DNA of 64,000 nucleotides from Alphaproteobacteria bacterium. Lineage in GTDB: Bacteria; Pseudomonadota; Alphaproteobacteria; Micavibrionales; Micavibrionaceae. Positions 17,202 through 26,948 of the stretch are shown here, piece after piece. The stretch covers positions 19,017-83,016 of the forward strand of contig RZZS01000003.1 in assembly GCA_009929775.1 (NCBI GenBank), written 5' to 3'. A model generated the notes under the pieces. It was not told where the DNA came from. It did no database searches and was given only the letters and a program-made list of their open reading frames with translations. Every line of letters starts with the position of its first letter. The first letter of the stretch is position 1. Both the position numbers and the translations under genes were made by a program.

Positions 17202-18497
17202 TCAGTCCACGATCGTGTCGTCGGTCTTTGCGAGGCTCAGCGCCATGTCGTCCATCAGCGCTCCCGTTAAATCCGCGCGGCGAAGATCGGCTTTTTCGAG
17301 GTCGGCGCCGGTGAGGTCTGCGCCCATGAGGATGGCGTCGCGAAGGTCCGCTTCGCGCAAGTCGGCATATCGCAAATCCGCCCCGCTTAGATTCACGCGT
17401 TGCAGGCGTTTCGTGTTGTCGGGGTTTTCAAAAACGAGCGGGGCGAGGTTCGCGCCGCGCAAATCGGTACGGGTGAAACGGGCGTACTTGAACGAAGAGC
17501 CGCGCAAATCGGCGTTTCTTGCGTTGCAATCCCGGAAGTCGCTTCGGTCAAGCTGGGCGCTTTGCAAATGCGCGCCTCTCAGATCCTGACTCAGAAAATT
17601 CGCACCCACGGCCTTGATCGCAGTTAACGGGTAGCTTTTTAGATTCAATATATCGCGCAGGTCGAAACCGGACAGGTCAAGCTGACGTCCGTCGCGCCCG
17701 ATCGTGCGCACCCAGAGTGTATGCTCCTGAAGCAAATCCTCAAGCGTGTCGCCGAGCTTTTCGATGTTCTCGCCCATCGCTTTTTCGGTGAGCGCTTTCG
17801 CAAGGCTCGCGCCATCGAGTTCGACCCCGTCCATTACCGCGCCTGCGATAATTGAGGCGTCGAGATTGACTTTGGAAAGGTTGCAGCCCGTAAGGTCGGC
17901 GTCGGAGAGGTTCGCGCCGTGGAAGTTGGCTTCTGCGAATTCGCCGTTGTGGATGACGACGCCGGTGAGGTCCGCGTCGCTGAAGTCGGCATGCGACGCG
18001 TGCACCTTCGACAGATTGGTTTGTGCCATACGTGCACCGCGGAAGATGGTTTTCGCGGACTGATCGCCCGGGCGCTTGCGGTCGACAATTTCGCCCTTAT
18101 CGCCGGTCTTCATGATCTTGCCCGAACGCAGGTCCGCAGAAGCCATGTCGGCCCCCTCCAGATTGACACCCGCGCAGAAGGCGCCCCGAAAGTCGGCCCG
18201 GGAGAAGTTGGCGCGCTCGAGGTTCGCATTGCGCATGTCGCACGCGAAGAACGACGTGCCGACGAAAATGCCGTGAGCAAGATCGGCGTCGACGAGGCGC
18301 GAGCCGGTAAAGTCGGCTTGGGAGAGATCTTTTCCCGCGAGCGAAAGGCCTGAAAGATCACGGAATTTCATGATCGCCCGCGCTCCGCCCTTGACGCCGC
18401 GCAGGTAGAGCGTGTGGAGCACGACGACGTCGTTGAGGTCGTCCTGCGTGACGAGGGGGAGTTCGTCGTGCTCGGGGATGTTTTCTTTTCGGGTCAT
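17202..18497 (-). CDS. Pentapeptide-repeat protein
   Basis: This 431-aa protein is built mostly of pentapeptide repeats of the A(D/N)LxX type. The first block is about residues 45-230 (SLAGKDLSQADFTGSRLVDA and onward), then a non-repeat linker of about 60 residues (including LGDTLEDLLQEHTLWVRT), then a second block at about 285-420. Such repeats fold as a right-handed square beta-helix. It has no signal peptide or membrane segment, so it is probably cytoplasmic. Known members range from gyrase protectors such as Qnr to scaffold proteins, and nothing here selects among these. A terminator separates it from pgi upstream. Confidence 0.88.
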   Translation of the reverse strand: MTRKENIPEHDELPLVTQDDLNDVVVLHTLYLRGVKGGARAIMKFRDLSGLSLAGKDLSQADFTGSRLVDADLAHGIFVGTSFFACDMRNANLERANFSRADFRGAFCAGVNLEGADMASADLRSGKIMKTGDKGEIVDRKRPGDQSAKTIFRGARMAQTNLSKVHASHADFSDADLTGVVIHNGEFAEANFHGANLSDADLTGCNLSKVNLDASIIAGAVMDGVELDGASLAKALTEKAMGENIEKLGDTLEDLLQEHTLWVRTIGRDGRQLDLSGFDLRDILNLKSYPLTAIKAVGANFLSQDLRGAHLQSAQLDRSDFRDCNARNADLRGSSFKYARFTRTDLRGANLAPLVFENPDNTKRLQRVNLSGADLRYADLREADLRDAILMGADLTGADLEKADLRRADLTGALMDDMALSLAKTDDTIVD

Positions 18498-18545
18498 TTA
18501 TACGCCGGGACAAGTGGCCATTCGGTGATTATGGCGGCGGCAATG

Positions 18546-18577
18546 AAAAAAGGGAAGGGCCGGACCCTTCCCTTTTT
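18546..18577 (-). terminator. Terminator of pgi
   Basis: The symmetric hairpin AAAAAGGGAAGGG / CCCTTCCCTTTTT lies 18 nt after the pgi stop. On the minus strand the stem is followed by T-rich sequence. Confidence 0.85.
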
Positions 18578-18595
18578 CGCAATGCGGCAGATAGA

Positions 18596-20212
18596 CTACT
18601 GTTTGATCGCGTCGAGCAGCCCTTGCGTCGAGCTGTCCAAAAGGTCGGATTTGTCCTCGCTCCACGCGGTCAGGACGTTTTTCGCGAGCACCTTGCCAAG
18701 CTCGACGCCCCACTGGTCGTAGGAATTGAGGTTCCAGACGATGCCCTGCACGAAGACCTTGTGCTCGTACAGCGCGATCAGCATGCCAAGGCAGTACGGG
18801 TCGACGGCGTCGAGCAGGATCGTCGTCGAAGGGCGGTTGCCTTCGAAGCTTTTCTGCGGATTGCCTCCCGCTTCTTCCGTCGTCCGGCCCTGCATCAGCG
18901 CCTGCGGCTGCGCGAGGACGTTGGCCAGCAGCAACTGGTGATGCTGGCCGACCTTGTTCTGCGTTTCGATCGGGGCGATAAAATCGCACGGGATCAATGC
19001 CGTTCCCTGATGGATGAGCTGGTAAAAGGCGTGCTGGCCATTCGTGCCCGGCTCGCCGAACAGGACGGGGCCGGTTTCGTAATCGACGCGGCGGCCCGCG
19101 CGGTCGACGCTCTTGCCGTTCGATTCCATGTCCATTTGCTGCAGGTAGGCGGTGAAGCGGCTCATATACTGGTCGTAAGGCAGGACGGCGTAGCTTTGCG
19201 CGTCCCAGAAGTTGCGGTACCAGATGCCGAGCATCGCCATAATCACCGGCATGTTCCGATCCAGCGGTGCGGACCGGAAGTGCGTGTCCATCGCGTACGC
19301 TCCGTCGAGCAGCTTGCGGAAGTTGTCGAAGCCGACCGATATGCAGATCGGCAGGCCGATCGAGCACCACAAAGAGTAACGTCCGCCGACCCAGTCCTTG
19401 AACGGGAACATGTTGTTTTCATCGATCCCGAAGGCCTTGACGCCGTCCCGGTTGGTGGAGACGGCAACGAAATGTTTGGCGACCGCTTCCGGCTCGCCCG
19501 TGCGTTCGAGGAACCAGCCGCGTGCCGTTTCGGCGTTGGCCATGGTTTCCTGTGTCGTGAAGGTCTTCGAGGCGATGACGAACAGCGTCGTCTCGGGGTT
19601 CAGTTTGCGGATCGTTTCGGCAACGTGCGTGCCGTCGACATTCGAAACGAAGTGCATGGAGATCGAGCGGTCGGCGTAAGGCTTCAGCGCTTCGCAGACC
19701 ATCAGGGGACCGAGGTCCGAACCGCCGATGCCGATATTGACGACGTCGGTAATTTTTTTGCCCGTGTAACCCGTCCACTCGCCGCTGCGGACCTTGTCGG
19801 AAAACTGCTTCATTTTCGCAAGGCACTCATGGACGTAGGGGATGACGTCCTCTCCGTCGACGACGAGAGTGTCGGTCGCCGGGCGGCGAAGCGCCGTGTG
19901 CAGAACGGCACGGTCCTCGGTCGAGTTAATATGCGCGCCCTCGAACATTTTCTCGCGCCATTCCTCGATCTTGCAGGCTTTGGCGAGGTTCGCGAGAAGG
20001 AGGAGCGTTTCCTCGGTCACGCGGTGCTTCGAATAGTCGAACAGCACGCCGTCGAGTTTCAGATGGTATTTTTCGAACCGCCCGGGATCCCTGGCGAAAA
20101 GATCGCGCATATGGACGTTTTCCATTTTAACGCGATGGTCCGCAAGCTTCTTCCATTCCGGTTTTTCGGTCAGTGTCTGGGCGGAGAGTTGGACGACATG
20201 TTCACTCGACAT
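18596..20212 (-). CDS. pgi: Glucose-6-phosphate isomerase
   Basis: The product (538 aa, usual length about 550) interconverts glucose-6-phosphate and fructose-6-phosphate in the cytoplasm. Signature regions are [33 protein letters not shown] (with the catalytic-site residues), [35 protein letters not shown] and [10 protein letters not shown], ending at [19 protein letters not shown]. The start at 20212 (MSSEHVV) lies inside the last codons of the M16 gene upstream (11-nt overlap), which implies coupling; the longer reading overlaps that gene further and is not conserved. Confidence 0.97.
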   Translation of the reverse strand: MSSEHVVQLSAQTLTEKPEWKKLADHRVKMENVHMRDLFARDPGRFEKYHLKLDGVLFDYSKHRVTEETLLLLANLAKACKIEEWREKMFEGAHINSTEDRAVLHTALRRPATDTLVVDGEDVIPYVHECLAKMKQFSDKVRSGEWTGYTGKKITDVVNIGIGGSDLGPLMVCEALKPYADRSISMHFVSNVDGTHVAETIRKLNPETTLFVIASKTFTTQETMANAETARGWFLERTGEPEAVAKHFVAVSTNRDGVKAFGIDENNMFPFKDWVGGRYSLWCSIGLPICISVGFDNFRKLLDGAYAMDTHFRSAPLDRNMPVIMAMLGIWYRNFWDAQSYAVLPYDQYMSRFTAYLQQMDMESNGKSVDRAGRRVDYETGPVLFGEPGTNGQHAFYQLIHQGTALIPCDFIAPIETQNKVGQHHQLLLANVLAQPQALMQGRTTEEAGGNPQKSFEGNRPSTTILLDAVDPYCLGMLIALYEHKVFVQGIVWNLNSYDQWGVELGKVLAKNVLTAWSEDKSDLLDSSTQGLLDAIKQ

Positions 20213-21569
20213 TGGGGAGGGTCTCGACTGTTCGGGTTGGCTCCATGCCTTGCGGCCTGCCAACCATTACCACTGTCAGGGCTTCGGGGACAAGCAGGTT
20301 TTTCGCCACGCGCCGGACGTCGTCGATGGTAACGGATTCGATCATAAGGTCCCGCTTGTCGAGATACCCGATCGGCAGGTTGTCGAGTTGCATGGACAAT
20401 ACCAGCTCGGCGATTCGGTCGGTCGAGGAGAGCATGAGGGGCATCGAGCCGACGAGGTAGGCTTTTGCCGTTTCGATCTCGGCGGGGAGGACGGGCTCAT
20501 CGCGCATTCTTTCCCATTCCTCCCGGATTATGTTCATGACTTCCGGGACGTTCGCGTTCTCAGTCGAGGTCGACAGGCGCACAAAGTCGGTGTGATCGAA
20601 ATTGACCATGCCGGTGTAAATTCCGTAGGTCAGCCCTCGCTTTTCCCGTACGCGTTCCATCAGGCGCGACCCGAATCCCGAAGATCCAAGGATGAAATTC
20701 ATCACCGACGCTGCGTAATAATCAGGATGGTCGCGCCCGATTCCGGGCTGGGCGATCTCGATGATTGTCTGCGGGATATCACGTTCGAAGAGGACAACTC
20801 CGCCAGCGTTCTGCACGCGGAGGTCTGGAATGTCCGCAGGCGGCGCGGTCGCAGGAAGATCGCCGAAGGCATCGTCGAGCAGCGGCGCGAGTTCATCCGC
20901 CGTAATGTCGCCGGTTACGGCAACGCGGAGCCGGTCCCTGCTGAGCTGGGTGTTTGCGAATTGCCGCAAATCGTCGGCGGTGATCGCGGGCAGCGTGGTC
21001 AACGTGCCCCCGCTGTTGAGCGCGTAGGGGTGGCCTTCGAAGGCGACATCGTTGAACAGCCGGGCGGCGAGCCACTCTGGGTCGGCGAGGGAGCCGCGGA
21101 TACGGGCGAGATTGGCCTGCTTCATCCGCTCGAGCGGCTCTTCGTCGAAGCGCGGTTGCTCAAGGGCGAGTTCCAGAAGATCGAACGCCTTGTCGCGATT
21201 TTCCTTCAGCGTTTTGAGCGAACCGGAAAAAGCGTCGCGGCTCGCGCCAAAATGCAGGCTGATCGAGTCGGCGCTGAGCGCGCTCTGGAACGCCTGACTG
21301 TCGAGGTCCCCCGCGCCTTCGTCCATGGTGTTGGAGAGCAGGCGGACAAGCCCCTGTTTGCCCGGGCTTTCCAGCGCGGAACCCGCGCCCTTGAACGCAA
21401 ACTCCACGGCAATTACGGGAACGCTTTTATCTTCAACCAGCCATGCGGTGATTCCGCCGGGGCTGGTCACCTCCCGAATGTCGAGAAACCGGTCGCCTTG
21501 CTGCGCGGAAGCTGTCGATGCAGAAAAGGCGAAAACGACGAAAACGACGATCGGTCGAAGGATTCTCAT
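20202..21569 (-). CDS. M16 peptidase-family protein, non-catalytic subunit
   Basis: This 455-aa protein has a signal peptide (about 1-22, ending ASTASA) and two M16 halves. At the position of the HxxEH zinc site it reads [15 protein letters not shown], so the zinc ligands are missing. The C-terminal half keeps the R/Y pair region [21 protein letters not shown] that helps bind substrate. This matches the inactive partner of a heterodimeric M16B protease, with the catalytic partner encoded directly upstream (4-base ATGA overlap). The pair is probably periplasmic. It is followed by pgi with overlapping ends. Confidence 0.92.
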   Translation of the reverse strand: MRILRPIVVFVVFAFSASTASAQQGDRFLDIREVTSPGGITAWLVEDKSVPVIAVEFAFKGAGSALESPGKQGLVRLLSNTMDEGAGDLDSQAFQSALSADSISLHFGASRDAFSGSLKTLKENRDKAFDLLELALEQPRFDEEPLERMKQANLARIRGSLADPEWLAARLFNDVAFEGHPYALNSGGTLTTLPAITADDLRQFANTQLSRDRLRVAVTGDITADELAPLLDDAFGDLPATAPPADIPDLRVQNAGGVVLFERDIPQTIIEIAQPGIGRDHPDYYAASVMNFILGSSGFGSRLMERVREKRGLTYGIYTGMVNFDHTDFVRLSTSTENANVPEVMNIIREEWERMRDEPVLPAEIETAKAYLVGSMPLMLSSTDRIAELVLSMQLDNLPIGYLDKRDLMIESVTIDDVRRVAKNLLVPEALTVVMVGRPQGMEPTRTVETLPNVE

Positions 21570-22951
21570 TCGGCGGCCTCCAGAAGGGCAGGGGATTCGT
21601 CCACCATTGCCGCCGCCTCGATGGGCAACAGGTATCCGGTGACCTGCGGCGGTCCGTTCTCATCGGGGTTGAGATACTTCGCCGCCGCGGCATTGACGTG
21701 TTCGAGAGAGATCGCGTCGATCATCTGCGGCCAGTTCTCGACATCCTCGAGGCTCGCACCGGTTGTGAGCGCCCGTCCGACGATCATCGCGGGACCCGTC
21801 AGGCTGTCGCGGGCGTAGACCGCCTTGGCTTTCAGGCGCTCTTTCGCGAGAGCGAGTTCGTCTCTGGTGATCCCGGACCCGGCGATCAGGCGCAGTTCCT
21901 CTTCGAAAGCCTGTTCGAGTTGCTCGAGCGACACGCCGACCACAGGCGTTGCGTAAAGGCCGATTTCGCCATCGTCCCAGGCATCGGAGCGGTAATAGAG
22001 GCCCGCCCCGCTTGCGACCTTTTGCTCGACGGCAAGCGTTCGGTAGAGCCGGGTTGTCGGGCCGCCGGAAATCGCCTCCTCGAGCAGTTGCAGGGCGAGA
22101 GACTCCTCCTTGTCCTGACGATAGCCGGGCGCGATCAGGATCCGCTCGAAATAGGGCTGGCGAATCTCCGGATGGCGGAAAACGATACGCTTCTCACCGG
22201 CCATTTTCGGAACCTGCGTGCGCATCCTTTCCGGCACGCCCACGGGAGGAAGCGCGCCGTAAATCCGCTCGGCGATCGGCTTCAGTTCTTCCGCCGTAAT
22301 GTCGCCTGAAACAACAAGAATGGCGTTCGATGGCGAGTACCACTGGCGATGAAACGCATCGGCGATGTCCCAGTTCAGCCTCTCCATTTCATGCATCCAG
22401 CCAATGACCGGCGTGCCGTAAGGGTGGTTCACATAAAGGGCCGCGCGCATCTGTTCGCCGAACAGAGCCCGGGGGTCGTTGTCGATGCGCTGGCGGCGCT
22501 CTTCGAGAATGACTTTATGTTCGGACGCTACTTCCGCGGGCGGGGGAGAGAGATGAACGATCCGGTCGGCCTCCATCTCCATAACCGTGCCGAGATGCTC
22601 CTTTGCCACCGTCTGGTAGTAGGCGGTGTAGTCCTGCGCTGTAAAGGCGTTGTCGTTGCCGCCCAGTTTCTTTACAGTCTTCGAAAATTCGCCGGGGGCA
22701 AGATTATCCGTGCCCTTGAACATCAGGTGTTCGAGAAAATGCGCGATCCCTGAATAGCCGGGCGGCTCGTCGGCTGCACCGACTTTAAACCAGACCATGT
22801 GGGTGACCACCGGAGCGCGGTGATTCGGAATAACCACAACTTCCATCCCGTTATCGAGCGTAAACGTTTCTGCGCCGAAGACCTTGTTCTGCGCGTGAAC
22901 GGCGGGCGCGAAAACCATAAAAGCGAAAATGCACATGAGAACTTTCATCAT
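21566..22951 (-). CDS. M16 zinc metallopeptidase, catalytic subunit
   Basis: This 461-aa protein has a signal peptide (about 1-20, ending PAVHA) and the inverted zinc motif HFLEH (H71, E74, H75) in GIAHFLEHLMFKGT. The third ligand is the Glu of TVMEMEADR about 76 residues later. It is the active half of an M16B pair with the next gene. The start is uncertain: ATG at 22951 or 22948 gives a clean signal peptide, while a TTG twelve codons upstream is possible but lacks support. It lies downstream of the BamF-like and lspA genes, an arrangement I recall as common in alphaproteobacteria. Confidence 0.94.
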   Translation of the reverse strand: MMKVLMCIFAFMVFAPAVHAQNKVFGAETFTLDNGMEVVVIPNHRAPVVTHMVWFKVGAADEPPGYSGIAHFLEHLMFKGTDNLAPGEFSKTVKKLGGNDNAFTAQDYTAYYQTVAKEHLGTVMEMEADRIVHLSPPPAEVASEHKVILEERRQRIDNDPRALFGEQMRAALYVNHPYGTPVIGWMHEMERLNWDIADAFHRQWYSPSNAILVVSGDITAEELKPIAERIYGALPPVGVPERMRTQVPKMAGEKRIVFRHPEIRQPYFERILIAPGYRQDKEESLALQLLEEAISGGPTTRLYRTLAVEQKVASGAGLYYRSDAWDDGEIGLYATPVVGVSLEQLEQAFEEELRLIAGSGITRDELALAKERLKAKAVYARDSLTGPAMIVGRALTTGASLEDVENWPQMIDAISLEHVNAAAAKYLNPDENGPPQVTGYLLPIEAAAMVDESPALLEAAE

Positions 22952-23004
22952 GCGCAGAAATGTAGTCTTCAGCCGATGTGCGGGCAAGACTTTAGGAGAA
23001 CAGT

Positions 23005-23535
23005 TTAGTCTTTGATCGTCGGCGTCTTGCCCTCAGTGACCGGGCGACCGGATTCGAGATTGTTCTTGAGGCGGGCTGCTTCCTTGGCAGCGTCGACCAC
23101 GTTTGCGGAAGCGCGTCCGCCGCCGCCGGACCAGTTAAGGAGCTTGTCCGCAACCGACCGTTCGTTTTCAGCCAGTTCGGCAGCCTCTCGATCCAGTTCG
23201 ACGCGGACATTGTCAGGAACGTTCCCGGCGCCGGCTTTCCCAAGGATAGCCGCCTCTCCCGCGCTGGTGCCGGATCGTTCTTCCAGAGCAGTCTGGCCGA
23301 AGATTGTCTCCCGGGCTTCGATCTCCGGGCTCTTTTCCTGAGGGCGCAGGACGCCGGGACGCGGGGGCGGGAGCGTCGACAGGTCCTGCGGCATTTCGAG
23401 GGGCGCACGTTTGACGACCGCGAATTCGTCAGGCGAAGTGCGGGCCAGGCCAAGGTTTTCCTTGACACCGGAACAGCCGGTGAGGACGAGGGCGCTGGCA
23501 AGAGGAACGATCAGTGCCGGAATTGCTGTCTTCAT
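23005..23535 (-). CDS. DUF3035-family lipoprotein (BamF-like)
   Basis: The product is 176 aa with a lipoprotein signal ending in the lipobox LTGCSG (modified Cys about residue 21). The mature start ARTSPDEFAVVKRAPLEMP is the hallmark of the DUF3035 family, whose members are described as the BamF subunit of the outer-membrane beta-barrel assembly machine in alphaproteobacteria. The rest is low in predicted structure and rich in Ala and Glu. Its ATG overlaps the lspA stop by four bases (ATGA), which is apt because LspA cleaves lipoprotein signals. BamF function here is inferred from family membership. Confidence 0.85.
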   Translation of the reverse strand: MKTAIPALIVPLASALVLTGCSGVKENLGLARTSPDEFAVVKRAPLEMPQDLSTLPPPRPGVLRPQEKSPEIEARETIFGQTALEERSGTSAGEAAILGKAGAGNVPDNVRVELDREAAELAENERSVADKLLNWSGGGGRASANVVDAAKEAARLKNNLESGRPVTEGKTPTIKD

Positions 23536-24086
23536 GATTTTTTCCTGTTCGTCTTTGGCTCAAAGAATAGACCATCGACGACCAGAAGCGCAATCCCGAC
23601 GGTAATCGCCGAGTCGGCAAGATTGAAAGCCGGCCAGTGATGGCCGAAAGCATGAAAATCGAGAAAATCGGCAACCGCGCCGAAACGCAGCCGGTCGATG
23701 ACATTCCCGACAGCCCCGCCCACGACCAGACCAATCGTGAGCACGGTGATCCAGCGATCGGTGCGGAGCAGCCAGACGATAAAGATAACGGAAATGGCAA
23801 GCGCAACTGCGACCATAATAACAGGACCAAGTTCCGATTCATTCTGAAACAGACCGAAGCTGATCCCGCGGTTCCAGACCATCACCCAGTTGAAGAATGG
23901 AAGCACCTCAATGCGCGCGAAAGGAAGAGGTGGTGGTGCGGAGGCAAGCCAGTCGAAAAAACCGTGCGGCGCTCGTTCCACGCCGCTGGCCGGGTGCAAA
24001 ATCCGTTCCATGACCGCCCACTTGCTCAATTGATCGGCGACAATCAGCACGAGGGCTAGAGCAATTCCTGCGAGTTGCTTTGGCAT
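23532..24086 (-). CDS. lspA: Lipoprotein signal peptidase II
   Basis: This 184-aa inner-membrane aspartyl peptidase has four hydrophobic helices. The two catalytic Asp boxes are GGAVGNVIDRLRFGAVADFL and FNLADSAITVG, both as in the LspA family. NRGISFGLF replaces the usual N.GaaFS.f motif and is acceptable. An extra loop (residues about 35-58, HPASGVERAPHGFFDWLAS) after helix 1 is longer than in E. coli. It cleaves the signal peptide of diacylglyceryl-modified prolipoproteins, including the product of the next gene, with which it overlaps by four bases. Confidence 0.95.
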   Translation of the reverse strand: MPKQLAGIALALVLIVADQLSKWAVMERILHPASGVERAPHGFFDWLASAPPPLPFARIEVLPFFNWVMVWNRGISFGLFQNESELGPVIMVAVALAISVIFIVWLLRTDRWITVLTIGLVVGGAVGNVIDRLRFGAVADFLDFHAFGHHWPAFNLADSAITVGIALLVVDGLFFEPKTNRKKS

Positions 24087-24115
24087 AGGATCAAACGTTC
24101 TTCGCTCCGGGTTCT

Positions 24116-24664
24116 TTACGAGGTGTATACGTGACTGACGTCAAAGCCAAGCGTTTCCGCGAGCAGGACTCCCGCCTGGAACTCCGCGACAAGCGAAAGG
24201 ATGAAGGCCAGAAGCGCCAGAGCGCCGCTGGTGACCGACGTGCCGCCCTTCCGACGAATGAGTCGGGCGCGGTCTTCCTCGTCCTTGTCGTTCAGGTTTT
24301 TTTCAAAAAACCGGATAATGCGGGAAAGATACAGGCCGTTCGCGCGCGTCCCAGCGTAAAGGAAGAACAAAATATAAATCCATGAGGGAAGGAGCGTGCC
24401 GGAGAAAATTTCGAACAGGATGGCCGGAAAAATGAGTAGCGTAAAGCCTGCGAGCGGCAGGTAGAGCTTGCGGTAGCCGCACCAGAATGGGAAGGCGAGC
24501 AACGCGGGGAAGTTCAGGGATATACTTCTCTGGACGCCTTTGATGCTCTGTTTTTTTTTGTAGGCTCGCAGCCAGGATTCCCGGTAGGCCAGATGACTTC
24601 GACCGACAAAGGCGATCGTGTCCGGATGGTCGACAAAGGCGGGCAGGTCGGTGATCGTTGACAT
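24116..24664 (-). CDS. DUF2628-like membrane protein
   Basis: This 182-aa protein has a soluble N-terminus with FVGRSHLAYRESWLRAYKKK, three or four membrane helices in the middle (NFPALLAFPFWCGYRKLYLP, LLIFPAILFEIF and SWIYILFFLYAGTRANGLYL), and a C-terminal helix. 'FPFWCGYRKLYLP' followed by 'G.RAN.LYL' recalls DUF2628, in which a soluble N-terminus precedes a membrane region next to an FxWxxYRKMY box. Function is unknown. It lies 29 bp upstream of lspA on the same strand and may share its transcript. Confidence 0.7.
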   Translation of the reverse strand: MSTITDLPAFVDHPDTIAFVGRSHLAYRESWLRAYKKKQSIKGVQRSISLNFPALLAFPFWCGYRKLYLPLAGFTLLIFPAILFEIFSGTLLPSWIYILFFLYAGTRANGLYLSRIIRFFEKNLNDKDEEDRARLIRRKGGTSVTSGALALLAFILSLVAEFQAGVLLAETLGFDVSHVYTS

Positions 24665-24819
24665 GGATTTGCCGATTCAGAAAAGTGACACTGGAAAAGG
24701 TACCATGTCGCTGGTCGCTTCACCAGACGGTAGATTTTTTTTAAACGGGGAGCCTGACTTTCGTCGTCAAAACATGCATAGTAGCGTCCTGAACCGCCTG
24801 CGTTGCAAAGGAAACTTTC

Positions 24820-25788
24820 ATGCTCACCGATTTCTTCTATATCGTTTCCGGCCTCGTTCTGCTCTTTTTTGGCGGGGAGTGGCTGGTGAAGGGGAGCGTC
24901 GGCGTCGCCGTTCGCTTCGGGATTTCCACGTTGCTGGTCTCGCTCGTCATCATCGGATTCGGAACCAGCGCGCCGGAGCTGATCGTCTCGCTTCAGGCAG
25001 CTTTGACGGGATCGCCGGAAATTTCCCTGGGGAACGTGGTGGGATCCAACATCGCGAATATCCTCCTTATCGTTGGATTTGCGGCGGCCATTTCGCCCAT
25101 CGCGTCCGGAACACGGGAGATCCGGCGGAATTCGCTGATCGTTATTGTCGCAAGTCTGGCGCTTTGTCTGATTGCCCTGATGAACGAACTTGACCGGATC
25201 GGCGGGATCCTGATGGTCATGACGCTCGTCGGATACATCGTCTGGTCGTATTTCGACGACAAGAAGGCGACGCCCGAAGAGGTAAAGGAACTTGTCGAAG
25301 CGCGCGCGCATGCCACCGAAGACGTGCCCGAGGCACCGAAACAGCTCTGGCAATCTGTGGCGTTTATCGTTGCCGGGCTTGTCTTCCTCGCTCTCGGAGC
25401 GAACTGGCTGGTTACCGGGGCGACATCCGTCGCTCGCGCTTTCAACATCAGCGAAGCGGTCATCGGCCTGACTCTTGTCGCCATAGGCACGTCGCTGCCG
25501 GAGCTGGCAACAGCCGTTGTCGCAGCGATGAAAAAACACGCGGACGTGGTTATCGGCAATGTCCTCGGCAGCAACCTGTTCAATATCTTCTTCATTCTCG
25601 GTTCGACAGCAATTGTCACGCCGTTGCCGCTCACCGGACGAATCGCCGAGTTCGACGTATGGCTTGCGCTGGTCGTGGCGGTCATCCTCTACCCGGTGAT
25701 CAAATCCGGGCATGTGATCGACCGGCGGGAGGGGGTTGTGCTGCTGATTCTCTATGCCGCCTATATCGCCGCCATGTTTGTTTTTTAG
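24820..25788 (+). CDS. Calcium/sodium antiporter (CaCA family)
   Basis: This 322-aa protein has ten membrane helices in two inverted halves joined by an acidic loop (KKATPEEVKELVEA). Each half has the alpha-repeat: GFGTSAPELIVSL with GNVVGSNIANILL, and AIGTSLPELATAV with GNVLGSNLFNIFFI. The acidic residues of the PEL motifs bind the cation. The protein exchanges Na+ or H+ for Ca2+ at the inner membrane (YrbG-like). The ATG at 24820 has an AAAGGA site. The gene is divergent from the DUF2628-like gene. Confidence 0.95.
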   Translation: MLTDFFYIVSGLVLLFFGGEWLVKGSVGVAVRFGISTLLVSLVIIGFGTSAPELIVSLQAALTGSPEISLGNVVGSNIANILLIVGFAAAISPIASGTREIRRNSLIVIVASLALCLIALMNELDRIGGILMVMTLVGYIVWSYFDDKKATPEEVKELVEARAHATEDVPEAPKQLWQSVAFIVAGLVFLALGANWLVTGATSVARAFNISEAVIGLTLVAIGTSLPELATAVVAAMKKHADVVIGNVLGSNLFNIFFILGSTAIVTPLPLTGRIAEFDVWLALVVAVILYPVIKSGHVIDRREGVVLLILYAAYIAAMFVF

Positions 25789-25866
25789 CGGTGAAAAACA
25801 CACATCAGTATTCTTAACCCATTTTGCGGGATGCGCGTTCTACAATGGGCGGGCCGGGAGATGCTG

Positions 25867-26418
25867 ATGCGTAACGATTACACGGAAAAAGGACCGGGAT
25901 GGCTGGCTGCGCCGCTGCCTGAGGACGAGGATCTGCGGCTCCAGACCCTGCGGGATTATGAAGTCCTGGATACGCCGAAGGAGGAGGCGTTCGATTCGAT
26001 CGTCTCGCGCGTCGCTGAGCGCTTCAGGGTACCTGTGGTCGCCATATCGCTGATTGACGACTCGCGCCAGTGGTTTAAATCGTGCCTTGGACTGGACTGC
26101 CACGAAACGCCTCGTGAACAGGCCTTTTGCGCGCACGCCCTTCTGGAGGACACGGTGATGATCGTACTTGATGCAAGCGAGGACTTTCGGTTCAGGGGCA
26201 ATCCTCTGGTGACCGGCGAGCCGTTCGTTCGCTTTTACGCCGGAGCCCCGATTGTCGCGCCGAACGGGATGAAGATCGGCGTCCTTTGTATCATGGATGA
26301 CAAGCCGCGCGGGGGCTTCTCCTTCAAGGATGCCGCTCTGCTGTGCTCGATGGCTGGCGACGTCGCAGCGGAACTCGAAAGGCGTCGGCGGTTGGATACG
26401 TGTCGCTCTTCTCTATAG
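25867..26418 (+). CDS. Stand-alone GAF-domain protein
   Basis: This 183-aa protein consists almost entirely of one GAF domain (about 35-165). It opens with the common lead-in RLQTLRDYEVLDTPKEEAFD, then FRVPVVAISLIDDSRQWFKS, REQAFCAHALLED, FVRFYAGAPIVAPNGMKIGVLCIMDD. There is no output domain (no GGDEF, kinase or HTH), so it may act through a partner. The start at 25867 is chosen because GGGAG lies six bases upstream; the ATG six bases earlier would directly abut that site. It converges on the 2H phosphoesterase gene with a 6-bp overlap of ends. Confidence 0.82.
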   Translation: MRNDYTEKGPGWLAAPLPEDEDLRLQTLRDYEVLDTPKEEAFDSIVSRVAERFRVPVVAISLIDDSRQWFKSCLGLDCHETPREQAFCAHALLEDTVMIVLDASEDFRFRGNPLVTGEPFVRFYAGAPIVAPNGMKIGVLCIMDDKPRGGFSFKDAALLCSMAGDVAAELERRRRLDTCRSSL

Positions 26419-26940
26419 GGCTGTGAGTTCGTATTCGCGGAGCACTCTCCAGTTCCGGATTTCACGCGGGTTCGGCAAGCCCTTCCCGGTATCGAGAATC
26501 TGAAGGCGATCGAAACGGTAGTCTTTGAGTTGAACGTCGAGTGAACCGCAAATTTTTTCGCGCTGGTCCGCACCGAGAAACTGGTAAACGAGGCTGACAT
26601 GCGGGTCGAGGTGATATCTCGGCACCTCGGGAAGATGGGTCTCGATCTGTTCCTTCCAGCGGAGCAGTTCCGGGGAAAAATGCATCTGAACATATAGTGT
26701 CTTCTTGAGCGCGGGGCCAGATGCGAGGCTGGCTGACGAGAGAACGACCGGCGACCATTGGCCCGCCAGATCGTCGATAACCGGCGCCAGCTTGTCGCCG
26801 TCGATGTCGCAGGAAAAAAGCGTGACGTGGGGTTCGAAAAACGGGCAGCCGTATTGGTCGCACAGTTCCCGGATAACCGGTGTCAACATCTCCCGGTCTT
26901 CCCCGCAGGGCAGAATCCATACGGATTTATGGGACGCCAT
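26413..26940 (-). CDS. 2H phosphoesterase (2'-5' RNA ligase / CPDase-like)
   Basis: This 175-aa protein has the two His boxes of the 2H superfamily, FEPHVTLFSC (about 40) and LDPHVSLVYQFL (about 115), each H-x-T/S. The overall pattern (ASHKSVWILPCGED at the start) resembles plant- and yeast-type cyclic phosphodiesterases acting on ADP-ribose or nucleoside 2',3'-cyclic phosphates. The substrate is not known. The start at 26940 lies 9 nt beyond the ileS stop; a TTG overlapping that stop is a weaker alternative. It is most likely cotranscribed with ileS. Confidence 0.82.
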   Translation of the reverse strand: MASHKSVWILPCGEDREMLTPVIRELCDQYGCPFFEPHVTLFSCDIDGDKLAPVIDDLAGQWSPVVLSSASLASGPALKKTLYVQMHFSPELLRWKEQIETHLPEVPRYHLDPHVSLVYQFLGADQREKICGSLDVQLKDYRFDRLQILDTGKGLPNPREIRNWRVLREYELTAL

Positions 26941-26948
26941 CGCGTCGC